Assembly (NCBI GenBank): GCA_963788225.1 | Contig: CAWBGI010000003.1 | Span: 248,001 to 312,000, forward strand | Direction: 5' to 3' | DNA length: 64,000 nt | From: Sulfotelmatobacter sp963788225 | Lineage (GTDB): Bacteria; Acidobacteriota; Terriglobia; Terriglobales; Acidobacteriaceae | Position numbers and translations under genes: made by a program | Shown: positions 1 to 7,790 of the stretch, in pieces | Numbering within the stretch: the first letter of the stretch is position 1 | Layout of the letters: the number at the start of each line of letters is the position of its first letter | The notes under the pieces: generated by a model | The model's input: the letters and a program-made list of their open reading frames with translations, nothing else | Database searches by the model: none | Told to the model about the DNA's origin: nothing

Positions 1-1
1 C

Positions 2-121
2 GCGCTATCACACGATGAGGCCGCGCAAACCATGCGCGAAGAAGCCCGCCAGGGCTTGTGGGACGCGGAACTGGTGAATGAGTTCTTCAGCATGCTGGTG
101 GAAAAACGCAGCGTGGCGTGA
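2..121 (+). CDS. C-terminus of an HD-GYP domain response regulator (partial)
   Basis: The frame is open from the window edge to TGA at 119-121 and encodes the last 39 residues, including EEARQGLWDAELVNEFF. This resembles the usual end of an HD-GYP phosphodiesterase domain, where c-di-GMP is hydrolysed. The catalytic part lies outside the window, so the family call rests on the tail alone. Confidence 0.5.
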   Translation, partial: ALSHDEAAQTMREEARQGLWDAELVNEFFSMLVEKRSVA

Positions 122-202
122 GGAAGGCAGTTCTCGGTTCTCGGTTCTCGGATGCTGGTTTTTTGGTTCTTGGTTTCCTTCCGCTCGTCTTTCCGACGTA
201 CA

Positions 203-1021
203 ATGGCGAGGCCTTTTGCGGCAATCAAATTGAAGGACATCATTTACAGCATCGTTATTCCTGCGTACAACGAGAGCGCGCGCCTGGAGGCGACGCTGGA
301 GAAAGTGTTGGGATATGTGCGCGCGCAGGAATGGAATGCGGAAGTAATTGTGGTGAACGATGGGTCGCGCGACAACACGGCGGAGTTGGTGCGCAGGTTT
401 GCCGAAAAAGATTCGATGCTGCGGCTGGTGGAAAATCCGGGCAATCGCGGCAAAGGCTACTCCGTGCGCAACGGCATGCTGAATGCGCGGGGTGAGGTGG
501 TGGTGTTCAGCGACGCGGATCTGTCTTCGCCGATCGAGGAGATGCCGAAGCTGCTGGCGGCGCTGGCAGCCGGGGCGGATGTTGCCATTGGCTCGCGCTG
601 GCTGCGGGCGGAGTTGCAGACGCGGCGGCAATCGCTGCACCGGCAGGTGTTTGGTCGAGTCTTCAATCTCTTGCTGAGGATAATTCTGGGACTGCGGTTC
701 AAGGACACGCAGTGCGGATTCAAAGCCTTCACACGGCGGGCGGCGCAGACGATTTTTCCGCTGCAACGCATCGAGCGCTGGGGATTCGATCCGGAGATAC
801 TTTTTCTGGCACGCAAGTTCGGGTTTCGTGTGGAGGAAGTACCGGTGCTTTGGGGACACAGCGGGGGAACGCGGATTCATCCCCTGGTGGATGGGGCACG
901 GATGTTTTGGGAGATGGTGCGGATTCGGTGGTATGACTTGACGGGCAAGTATGACTGCGGTTCGTCGGCAGGCGCCCAGGCGGTTAAGACGCTGCCGGGG
1001 CGGCCAGGATCCCGCACATGA
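203..1021 (+). CDS. Family 2 glycosyltransferase, dolichyl-phosphate glucosyltransferase-like
   Basis: 272 aa. GT-A fold glycosyltransferase likely to move a sugar from a nucleotide donor to a polyprenyl phosphate at the inner face of the membrane. The N-terminus has SIVIPAYNESARLEATLEKV (about residues 13-32), then VIVVNDGSRDNT, the metal-binding SDADLSSP (about 109-116) and DTQCGFKAFTR (about 170-180), which fits the Alg5/DPG-synthase subgroup. The ATG at 203 is preferred to one at 152 because the extra 17 residues would be encoded by a low-complexity ttctcggttctcgg stretch and precede the normal domain start. The stop overlaps the next gene by four bases (ATGA), so the two are probably co-transcribed. 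The sugar and acceptor cannot be told from sequence. Confidence 0.85.
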   Translation: MARPFAAIKLKDIIYSIVIPAYNESARLEATLEKVLGYVRAQEWNAEVIVVNDGSRDNTAELVRRFAEKDSMLRLVENPGNRGKGYSVRNGMLNARGEVVVFSDADLSSPIEEMPKLLAALAAGADVAIGSRWLRAELQTRRQSLHRQVFGRVFNLLLRIILGLRFKDTQCGFKAFTRRAAQTIFPLQRIERWGFDPEILFLARKFGFRVEEVPVLWGHSGGTRIHPLVDGARMFWEMVRIRWYDLTGKYDCGSSAGAQAVKTLPGRPGSRT

Positions 1022-1203
1022 CAAAAAAGCGACGTGCCACACGCACGAAGAAAGCGGTCGTTCGACCGCTGACGGCTAAGCAACGGCGGGAGGTCGTGGC
1101 CTTAGCGTCCCTGCCAGATGACAAGATTGACTATTCGGATATCCCTCATCTCAAAGAGCGTTTTTGGAAGCGCGCTGCGCGCAATCCGTTCTACCAATCC
1201 TGA
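1018..1203 (+). CDS. Small antitoxin-like protein, orphan
   Basis: 61 aa, very basic N-terminus, then LTAKQRREVVALASLPDDKI and DYSDIPHLKERFW. The pattern of a Lys/Arg-rich start, a short helix and a D-x-SDIP motif is common in small antitoxins of the BrnA/CopG-like type. It overlaps the glycosyltransferase stop by four bases. No toxin ORF follows; the next 130 bases hold only two short palindromes. Function is inferred from appearance only. Confidence 0.5.
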   Translation: MTKKRRATRTKKAVVRPLTAKQRREVVALASLPDDKIDYSDIPHLKERFWKRAARNPFYQS

Positions 1204-1230
1204 GTCGGGTCTCGTCGCTGACGACAGCCA

Positions 1231-1284
1231 GCGCCTGAAGGCGCGTTATTGAGATAGCATTTACGGCACGCCTGAAGGCGTGCC
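1231..1284. repeat. Two REP-like palindromes with TGAA loops
   Basis: gcgcc-tgaa-ggcgc at 1231-1244 and ggcacgcc-tgaa-ggcgtgcc at 1265-1284 are perfect hairpins with the same loop. They lie between a plus-strand gene and the 3' end of leuB and may also help terminate transcription from both sides. Confidence 0.7.
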
Positions 1285-1332
1285 CTGATACGAATCTTCT
1301 TGCGTCACCAGTCTGCGCAGTGACGCGCTCAG

Positions 1333-2406
1333 TCAGGCCCGAAGTTCGGCAACGACCCGGCGTCCCATTTCTGATGTTGATATCGAACTTCCTCCGGCGT
1401 GGGCGAGGTCGGCGGTGCGGGAACCTTGATTCAGCGCGGCGCTGACCGTCTTCTCGATGCAGGCCGCTTCGGTCTCCAGTTGAAAAGAATGGCGGAGCAG
1501 TAGGGCGGTGGAAAGGATTGCGCCGAGGGGATTGGCGATTCCTTTGCCAGCGATGTCGGGCGCCGAACCATGCACTGGCTCGTACACGCCGACCGGACCG
1601 CCGATGCTGGCTGAGGCCAGCAAGCCTAGCGAACCTACTACTCCGCCAGCCTGGTCAGAGAGAATGTCGCCAAACATGTTTTCGGTGAGGATCACATCGA
1701 AGTCTTTCGGTCGCTGCACCAGTGACATGGCGGCGGAATCCACGTACATGTGCGAGAGTTGCACTCCCGGATAATCTTTCGCGCAGCGGGTGACGACTTC
1801 GCGCCACAGGCGGGAGCACTCGAGAACGTTGGCTTTGTCAACGGAGAGCACTTTCTGGCGGCGCTTCACTGCGAGGTCGAAGGCGACGCGGGCGATGCGC
1901 TCAATGGCTGGCTCGGCGTACGTCATGGTGTTAGTGGCGATGAGGGAGCCGGGTTCGCCAGCTATGGAACGCGGTTCTCCGAAATAGAGCCCCCCGAGCA
2001 GTTCGCGGACGATCATTATGTCGGTGCTGCGGACCAGGTCTGCGCGCAGAGGCGAACAATCTTCCAGCGCTGGAAAACAGATGGCGGGACGCAGGTTGGC
2101 GTAGGCGCCTAGCTCGCGGCGCAGGCGCAGGAGCCCGGCCTCGGGGCGAAGGTGTTGGGGATAGTGATCGTACGCGGGACTACCCACCGCACCCAGCAGG
2201 ACTGCTGAGGACGCGAGGCACGCCTGAATTGTGTCGGGAGGAAGGGGATCTTTAGACGCAGTTAAGGCTGCTCCGCCGATGTTCTTGGTTTGGAGATGAA
2301 GCTGGTGGCCGAAGGCGTCGGCGACGGCTTGCAGAACCAGGACGGCTTGTTCGGTGACTTCAGGGCCGATGCCATCGCCGGGGAGGATGGTGAGGTTCAG
2401 GAGCAT
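1333..2406 (-). CDS. leuB: 3-isopropylmalate dehydrogenase
   Basis: 357 aa, the usual length. Oxidatively decarboxylates 3-isopropylmalate with NAD in leucine synthesis (cytosol). It begins NLTILPGDGIGPEV; the body has GAVGSPAYD, RRELGAYANLRP, the DIMIVRELLGGLYFGEPR segment, and the metal/substrate residues in VDSAAMSLV and LTENMFGDILSDQAGG, then EPVHGSAPDIAGKGIANP near the C-terminus. The ATG at 2404-2406 is chosen because it puts the first beta-strand at the start; an in-frame upstream start would add 20 unrelated residues. It lies 116 bases downstream of leuA on the same strand, as a leuA-leuB unit; leuCD are not in the window. Confidence 0.95.
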   Translation of the reverse strand: MLLNLTILPGDGIGPEVTEQAVLVLQAVADAFGHQLHLQTKNIGGAALTASKDPLPPDTIQACLASSAVLLGAVGSPAYDHYPQHLRPEAGLLRLRRELGAYANLRPAICFPALEDCSPLRADLVRSTDIMIVRELLGGLYFGEPRSIAGEPGSLIATNTMTYAEPAIERIARVAFDLAVKRRQKVLSVDKANVLECSRLWREVVTRCAKDYPGVQLSHMYVDSAAMSLVQRPKDFDVILTENMFGDILSDQAGGVVGSLGLLASASIGGPVGVYEPVHGSAPDIAGKGIANPLGAILSTALLLRHSFQLETEAACIEKTVSAALNQGSRTADLAHAGGSSISTSEMGRRVVAELRA

Positions 2407-2522
2407 GGGGGCGATTTGATGATGGAGAAATCTTGTAATTGTGTAACCGCGGTCGTGAGGCAGCAATGGCTGATTCAGATTTCAAATTATTCAATTACCA
2501 AATTACCAGATTACCCAATCGC

Positions 2523-3875
2523 CTACACGCCCCAGAGATAATCTTCCTGCTGCTGCTCGTGGTGGTGCTCGGCGTGGATGGGCAATGGTACGCCGAAGGC
2601 GTTGGTTTGGGACGCCACGGGAAATGGCCGAGGTGGTTCGGGGCTTGCAGCGCTGGCCGCGGCCGCAACCGCTATGGGAAGCGGCTCGAACAGCGGAGTG
2701 GCGGAGGCTGCGGGCTTGTGGGTATCGCGGATCAATTCGAGCAGGTGATGATCTTCCACCTTCTTGATTTTGTCGGCGAGTCGGACGAAGCGGCGATAAA
2801 TGTCATCCAGCGCACGGCGATCGAACTGGTAGCCGAGTTGCTCGCAGCGAATGGCTAGGGCATGACGGCCGGAGTGCTTGCCCAGCACGAGCTTGGAGTC
2901 GGGCACGCCGACGGACTGCGGCGTCATGATCTCGTAGGTCAACGGGTTTTTGAGAACGCCATCCTGGTGGATGCCGGCTTCGTGGGCGAAGGCGTTGCGT
3001 CCGATGATGGCTTTGTTGGGCTGCACAGGCACGCCGGTGATTTCGCTCAGCACCTGGCTGGCAGGGAACAGATGTTCGGCGGCGATGCCCGTCTCGTAGG
3101 GATAACGATCATGCCGGACGCGCATGGCCATGACGATCTCTTCGAGCGAAGCGTTGCCGGCGCGTTCGCCGATTCCGTTGATGGTGCACTCGACCTGACG
3201 GGCTCCGGCAGCGACGGCGGCCATGGTGTTGGCAACGGCCATGCCGAGATCGTTGTGGCAGTGAGCGGAGATAGTAACTTTCTCGATTCCCTTTACGCGG
3301 CGGCGGATGGTTGCGATCAGCTCGCCGAACTCGGCGGGCACGGTATAGCCGACGGTGTCCGGGATATTCAGCGTGGTGGCGCCAGCTTCGACGACCGCGT
3401 CGAGCACCCGGCAGAGGAATTCAGGATCGGTACGAGTGGCGTCTTCGGGCGAAAATTCGACATCCGGACAGAGCGACTTGGCGAAGGCGACGGCCTCGCG
3501 AGCCCGGGCCAGGCACTCCTGGCGCGTGATGCGCAGCTTGTATTTCAAGTGAATGTCGGAGGTGGCGAGGAACACGTGAATGCGCGGGCGGGCCGCTTCT
3601 TTCAAAGCTTCCCAGGCACGCTCGATATCGTCGTGGCAGGCGCGCGCGAGCCCCGCGATGATGGGGCGGCGGATAACGGCGGCGATGGCCTTGACCGCTT
3701 CAAAGTCGCCATCCGAGGCGATGGGGAATCCAGCTTCGATCACATCGACACCGAGACGGTCGAGCTGATGCGCGACACGTAACTTCTCCTGATGGTTCAT
3801 GCTGCAGCCGGGCGACTGTTCTCCGTCGCGCAAGGTGGTATCGAAAACGGTAATCCGGACCTGCTCTGGCGCCAT
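2523..3875 (-). CDS. leuA: 2-isopropylmalate synthase, short form without a recognisable LeuA dimer domain
   Basis: 450 aa. Condenses acetyl-CoA with 2-oxoisovalerate, the committed step to leucine. The TIM-barrel domain is complete: FDTTLRDGEQSPG near the start, SAHCHNDLGMAVANT with metal-binding His residues, GIGERAGNASLEEIVMA, NAFAHEAGIHQDGVLK and LGKHSGRHA. After VEDHHLLELIRD (about residue 390) the protein does not enter the roughly 120-residue allosteric LeuA_dimer domain; it ends in an Ala/Pro-rich stretch and a His/Gln-rich tail (EHHHEQQQEDYLWGV). Bacterial enzymes are usually about 510 aa. ATG at 3873-3875 starts directly before the barrel. It is divergent from a LysR gene. Confidence 0.9.
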   Translation of the reverse strand: MAPEQVRITVFDTTLRDGEQSPGCSMNHQEKLRVAHQLDRLGVDVIEAGFPIASDGDFEAVKAIAAVIRRPIIAGLARACHDDIERAWEALKEAARPRIHVFLATSDIHLKYKLRITRQECLARAREAVAFAKSLCPDVEFSPEDATRTDPEFLCRVLDAVVEAGATTLNIPDTVGYTVPAEFGELIATIRRRVKGIEKVTISAHCHNDLGMAVANTMAAVAAGARQVECTINGIGERAGNASLEEIVMAMRVRHDRYPYETGIAAEHLFPASQVLSEITGVPVQPNKAIIGRNAFAHEAGIHQDGVLKNPLTYEIMTPQSVGVPDSKLVLGKHSGRHALAIRCEQLGYQFDRRALDDIYRRFVRLADKIKKVEDHHLLELIRDTHKPAASATPLFEPLPIAVAAAASAASPEPPRPFPVASQTNAFGVPLPIHAEHHHEQQQEDYLWGV

Positions 3876-3932
3876 GGGGTCTGCCCTCCAAAAATGCCGC
3901 GTTCTTCTATGGTACGGGGGAAGGCGCTTGAA

Positions 3933-3987
3933 GCAAATCTTATAATTCTTCATTGATCATTAGAATATCTTCTATGATAAGATTTGC
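3933..3987. promoter_or_regulatory. Inverted repeat in the leuA/LysR divergent promoter region
   Basis: gcaaatcttat (3933-3943) and ataagatttgc (3977-3987) are perfect 11-base inverted arms 33 bases apart. Inside is a second symmetric pair, attct...agaat, centred on tgatca. The stretch is strikingly AT-rich for this genome. Placement between divergent leuA and a LysR gene is typical of a LysR-type operator, so autoregulation plus control of leuAB is a reasonable inference. Confidence 0.6.
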
Positions 3988-4021
3988 TAATGTATATTGC
4001 AGTTACATAAGAGGGTGACCG

Positions 4022-4939
4022 ATGGAACTCTCGCAATTGGAAGTCTTTCTGGCGGTGGCGCGCGAGCACCGGTTCTCACGAGCTGCGGAGAAGCTTTACC
4101 GGACGCAGTCCGCGGTCAGCCAGACGATCCGCAAATTAGAGGATGAACTGGGCGAGAACTTGTTTGACCGCTCATCGCGCGAGGGCTTTCTGACGGATGC
4201 AGGCCAAGTGCTTTACGAGTACGCCGAAAAGTTGCTGAACCTGCGCCAGGACGCGCACGAATCGCTGGCGGAACTGCGGGAACTGCAAAAGGGCAAGCTG
4301 GTGATTGCGGCCAACGAGTTTACGGCACTTTATCTGCTGCCGGTGCTGGCGGAGTATCGGCGGCTGCATTCCATGATAAAAATCATCGTGCAGCGGGCGC
4401 TGGGGAGCCGCATTCCCGACGACGTGTTGCAGCACAGCGCCGAACTGGGTGTGCTGTCGTACAAACCGGAGGAGCCGCGGCTGCATTCGGTAGTGACTTA
4501 TCTGGACGAACTGGTGCTGGTGGTGCCGCCGAAGCATCCGCTGGCAGGGGCGCGAGAGGTGAGCATCCGGCAGTTGGGGGCAGAGTCGTTTGTGGCGCAC
4601 ATTGTTTCGTCGCCTTACCGGGAGAGAGTTCTGCAAACATTCGAGAAACACAAAACGCCGCTGCACATGGATCTTGAACTACCGACGTTGCAGGCCATCA
4701 AACAATTTGTCGCCATGGGAAACGGCGTGGCATTCATGCCGGAGATGAGCGTGGAGGCGGAACTGGCGCGGCGAGAACTTGTCAGCATTCCAGTGCGGGA
4801 GTTGCGTGTGCAACGCAAGCTGCGTTTGATTTACCGCAAAGAGGCAGGACTTTCGCATGCGGCGCGGGCGTTTCTGAAAGTGGCCGAGGCGGTGGCAGTG
4901 GAGCGGGCGGGAAGGTACCGGTTTCAGCGGGAGAGCTAG
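4022..4939 (+). CDS. LysR-family transcriptional regulator
   Basis: 305 aa, standard length. The winged helix-turn-helix is at residues 1-60 (QLEVFLAVAREHRFSRAAEK, SAVSQTIRKLEDELG, LFDRSSREGFLTDAG). A type 2 periplasmic-binding-like effector domain follows from about residue 90 (GKLVIAANEFTALYLLP). ATG at 4022 is preceded by a good ribosome site (aagagggtgacc). Effector unknown; position next to leuA suggests control of branched-chain amino acid synthesis, but LysR proteins also act elsewhere. Confidence 0.9.
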   Translation: MELSQLEVFLAVAREHRFSRAAEKLYRTQSAVSQTIRKLEDELGENLFDRSSREGFLTDAGQVLYEYAEKLLNLRQDAHESLAELRELQKGKLVIAANEFTALYLLPVLAEYRRLHSMIKIIVQRALGSRIPDDVLQHSAELGVLSYKPEEPRLHSVVTYLDELVLVVPPKHPLAGAREVSIRQLGAESFVAHIVSSPYRERVLQTFEKHKTPLHMDLELPTLQAIKQFVAMGNGVAFMPEMSVEAELARRELVSIPVRELRVQRKLRLIYRKEAGLSHAARAFLKVAEAVAVERAGRYRFQRES

Positions 4940-4954
4940 GGGAGCGAAGATCCA

Positions 4955-5034
4955 AATTAGCAGTTAGCAATTGGCCAATATAGGGTCCCTATCCGCTAAT
5001 TGCTAACTGCTAATTGCTAACTGCTAATTGCTGG
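4955..5034. repeat. Tandem gctaattgctaact repeat with inverted copy
   Basis: attagcagttagcaatt appears near 4956 and its complement is repeated two to three times (ctaattgctaactg) to about 5034, so the RNA could fold into a long hairpin. It sits between convergent genes and may act as a terminator. The same word type (ctaattgcc) recurs before purF. Confidence 0.55.
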
Positions 5035-5036
5035 AA

Positions 5037-5402
5037 TCAGCAGTCGGCGCAGGCTTCTGTGGACGGGAAGGTTTCCAGGGCTTCGCCGACGCTGGGGTGA
5101 ATGTCGAGGACCGAATTCAGGTTAGTCAGATCCAGCAGATCGCGCACGATCGGGCTGGGACTGGCATATTTCAGATTAGCATTTTCCGATTGAGCCCGGC
5201 TGTACAGAGAAGCCAGTTCGCCGATGCCCGCGCTGTCGATGGAGCTGACGCCACTGAGATCGAGCACAACTTTGCCGCCGTTCTGCAGCGCTTCACCGAC
5301 CATGCGCGAGAGGGCTGCCGCTTCGTCGCGATAGACGATGCGGCCCTGAGCATGGACGATCATTACATCACCGCGATTTCGAGTTTCTAAACTGAGTTTC
5401 AA
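5037..5402 (-). CDS. STAS-domain anti-sigma factor antagonist
   Basis: 121 aa. Single STAS domain of the SpoIIAA/RsbV kind, acting in a partner-switch that frees a sigma factor or similar target. VVLDLSGVSSIDSAGIGELA (about residues 49-68) holds the conserved serine that an anti-sigma kinase phosphorylates (S-I-D-S-A-G). The TTG at 5400-5402 is chosen because AAGGAG lies six bases before it; an upstream start at 5510 would add 36 residues with no domain similarity. No kinase or phosphatase partner is adjacent. Confidence 0.8.
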   Translation of the reverse strand: MKLSLETRNRGDVMIVHAQGRIVYRDEAAALSRMVGEALQNGGKVVLDLSGVSSIDSAGIGELASLYSRAQSENANLKYASPSPIVRDLLDLTNLNSVLDIHPSVGEALETFPSTEACADC

Positions 5403-5682
5403 CTTCGACTCCTTAGGTTGTACTCCGAGGGCAGCCACACACTGCGGCTGCAACCATGTTTGCCAATTCGCCTCTATGGATTGCATGTTATATACATAGA
5501 CGCGCGCCACACGGTTTCGGAATCATTAAAAATGAATGAATTTCCCAAATGGGCGCCAAACCTAAAGGCGCACAATCTTGGCGAACCGGACATCCTGGGA
5601 GTCCGTTACACTGCATCTAACGGATTTCACACATTCAGGTAGAATTTGCTGCTGGCACAATTGCCAGGGAGGAATCATTTTC

Positions 5683-6204
5683 GTGTCAAAAACCGCAGCC
5701 GTGCTTCTGGCATTTCTGAGCTTGATGCTGTTGCCCACCCCATCGAAGGCGCAGTTGCTCCCCAGTGGAAACATTTATGCCGGAGTTGGTTACGCGGATA
5801 ACGTCGATGTCGTGAACCGCCTTACGTTCCGTGGATGGGAAGGCTCGGTGGAGATGTTACCGTTTCACCGCTTTTCATACCTCGGGCTGGTGTTGGATGG
5901 CAGCGGTTTTTACCGGTCGGGCGTTCACCAATACAACCTGGTTCTGGGTCCAAGGGTTTCGAAGAACTACGGCAAATGGCGGCTGTTCGCGGACGCGATG
6001 GGCGGATACCAGATTTCCAATTCAGGCGGCGAGAGCTTTCACACCATAGTCGAAGACATCGGCGGTGGCGTGGATCGCAAATTCCAACTTCTCTTCATGA
6101 AGAATTTTGCCTGGCGATTGCAGTTCGACTACGTTCACAGCCACGAATTGAGTGCCAACCAGAATGATGTGCGGGGCACGGCCGGACTGGTGTGGCACTT
6201 CTGA
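5683..6204 (+). CDS. Secreted/outer-membrane beta-barrel-like protein, copy 1
   Basis: 173 aa. N-terminal signal peptide (AAVLLAFLSLMLLPTPSKAQ) followed by alternating hydrophobic/aromatic strands and a C-terminal GLVWHF, the final aromatic expected of outer-membrane barrels. GTG at 5683 follows ccagggagga. It shares layout with the next gene (P-SGN at the mature start, GWE, LGPRV/FGPRV, final GLVWHF/GIVFRF), so the two are paralogs. Similar small barrels are common in acidobacteria; function unknown. Confidence 0.75.
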   Translation: MSKTAAVLLAFLSLMLLPTPSKAQLLPSGNIYAGVGYADNVDVVNRLTFRGWEGSVEMLPFHRFSYLGLVLDGSGFYRSGVHQYNLVLGPRVSKNYGKWRLFADAMGGYQISNSGGESFHTIVEDIGGGVDRKFQLLFMKNFAWRLQFDYVHSHELSANQNDVRGTAGLVWHF

Positions 6205-6316
6205 CAGGCAACCAGCCTGGTTCGACCAACGTCTAATTCTGTCTCCGAAACTTCCAGTACTGACGGGGGTTGGTGGAGGTGTCGACGCTTCGAACTTGAC
6301 TGCTGGAGGAACATTC

Positions 6317-6946
6317 ATGCGGTTTCCCTCACCGAAGGTGGCGCGTCTTGTTCAAGTGACCGCTGTCGCGGCCATTAGTTTCGTTTTCTGCACTGCGGCC
6401 GGAGCGCAGGTTCCCACGAGCGGGAACGTGTTTTTCGGATATTCGTTCGAGAACGCCGGATCGTCCTCGTTTGATCTCACTAATTTGGGGCGACCGAACC
6501 TGAACGGGTGGGAAGCCTCGTTGGAAGGCAAGGTTCTTCCATGGGTTGGATTAGTGGTGGACCTTGGCGGGCACTACGGTTCGCAGAGTTACCAGACCCC
6601 GTTGCCGCCGAATGGAACAATAGGCACGATAAACGTCAACGGCCACGACCTTACGGTTTTGTTTGGGCCACGCGTCTCGGTATCGGTCAAAAAGTTCCGG
6701 CCGTTTGCTGAAGCTCTTTTTGGCGCCGCTCACATCAATACGACCTCAACTTCCTCCCAAGTGATAGTGGATAATTTTATGCAACCCAGCGATACGTCGT
6801 TTGCGACCGCGCTGGGCGGTGGCCTCGACTACAGGATCATCCGTCCCGTTGCCTGGAGGTTCCAGGGAGACTACGTGCAGACGCGATTCTTTGGAACGAC
6901 GCAGAACAACGTTCGGATATCGACGGGGATTGTGTTTCGCTTTTGA
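6317..6946 (+). CDS. Secreted/outer-membrane beta-barrel-like protein, copy 2
   Basis: 209 aa. Signal peptide ending CTAAGAQ, mature start VPTSGNVFFGYSFEN, a central LTVLFGPRVSVSVKKFRPF, and C-terminal GIVFRF. ATG at 6317 is preceded by ctggagga at suitable spacing. Lies 112 bases after its paralog on the same strand, probably one transcript ended by the hairpin at 6975-7006. Confidence 0.75.
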   Translation: MRFPSPKVARLVQVTAVAAISFVFCTAAGAQVPTSGNVFFGYSFENAGSSSFDLTNLGRPNLNGWEASLEGKVLPWVGLVVDLGGHYGSQSYQTPLPPNGTIGTINVNGHDLTVLFGPRVSVSVKKFRPFAEALFGAAHINTTSTSSQVIVDNFMQPSDTSFATALGGGLDYRIIRPVAWRFQGDYVQTRFFGTTQNNVRISTGIVFRF

Positions 6947-6974
6947 AAACGCCGGCCTCGTCTCCCAATGCAAA

Positions 6975-7006
6975 AACAGGATCCGGCTGGTTGGCTGAAT
7001 CCTGTT
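6975..7006 (+). terminator. Hairpin terminator between convergent genes
   Basis: aacaggat ... atcctgtt (8-bp stem) with an inner ggct/ggct region, then tcttt. It closes the beta-barrel pair and faces the 3' end of the glycosyltransferase on the other strand. The T-run is short, so efficiency is uncertain. Confidence 0.5.
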
Positions 7007-7055
7007 CTTTGTGGCCACCAAGAAAACATCCGCAAGAGATTGGGTCGCGAGTCTT

Positions 7056-7790
7056 TTAGGTCTGCCAGTATTTGTGGTCGCGGAGGAAGTAGTTTTCGTT
7101 CCAGTAGTTCATTGCGGTCTTCAGGAACAACCACCCTACGCGCATGTGTCCCATCTTCTGGAAGCGGCGGTTGGTAGTGTAGACGCCGCCGCGCACGATG
7201 CCGAAGCGCTTGCGCTCGACTTGCTGGCTGAGCAGGTAGTCCTCGGCAAACAGAACTTGCTCGTGGAATCCGCCGAGTTCGCGGAATTTTTTCCGATCGA
7301 ACAGCATGAACATTCCCGTGGCAAAGGGGTGATGGAGGCGCGAGAGGTACTGGAAGAAATCGTTGCCCGCGTAAAACAACTTGTCGATCCAACTGCCTCC
7401 CTGGCACAGTATGTTTGTCGTGACACAATGAAGCTGTTTGCGCTGGGCTAGTTCGACGGCGCGGCGCACGACCGAGGGATGAGCGAGTTCGATATCGGCA
7501 TCGAGAAACAGAACGTAGGTGCTCTCGGCGTGGGCGGCGCCCAGGTTGCGGCCGACAGAGGGCATGCCGCCGCGAATCACGTTCACGTTCAGGCGGTCGC
7601 GGAAGCGGAGAACGATTTCAGGAGTGCCGTCGGTTGAGTTGGCGTCAGCTACCAACACTCTCGTACTCGACATCTTCGAGTAGTCCTGATTCATCAGCGA
7701 AGTCAGCAAACGCGGGATCAGCTTCGCCTCGTTCTTGGCTGGAATCACGATCGTCAGCTCGCTCTGGGTGTTCGTGCTCGTTGAATTCAT
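7056..7790 (-). CDS. Family 2 glycosyltransferase
   Basis: 244 aa. GT-A fold starting LTIVIPAKNEAKLIPRLLTS at about residue 12, with VLVADANSTDGT, the metal-binding LFLDADIE (about 94-101) and a later FAEDYLLSQQVE acid motif. The ATG at 7790 has GGGGG nine bases upstream and is the only start that keeps the first strand. It begins inside the 3' part of the upstream metallophosphoesterase, giving a 146-base overlap in another frame. Acceptor unknown; a role in glycolipid or cell-surface sugar assembly is likely. Confidence 0.8.
   Translation of the reverse strand: MNSTSTNTQSELTIVIPAKNEAKLIPRLLTSLMNQDYSKMSSTRVLVADANSTDGTPEIVLRFRDRLNVNVIRGGMPSVGRNLGAAHAESTYVLFLDADIELAHPSVVRRAVELAQRKQLHCVTTNILCQGGSWIDKLFYAGNDFFQYLSRLHHPFATGMFMLFDRKKFRELGGFHEQVLFAEDYLLSQQVERKRFGIVRGGVYTTNRRFQKMGHMRVGWLFLKTAMNYWNENYFLRDHKYWQT

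Noticed and set aside
2862..3782. Long plus-strand ORF (306 aa) across leuA
   Set aside because: It is antisense to the well-supported leuA, lacks domains and has composition explained by high GC in the third codon position.
4955..5034. CRISPR-like array
   Set aside because: The repeats are 12-14 bases with no unique spacers; they are simple tandem words. No CRISPR array or cas gene was seen anywhere in the window.
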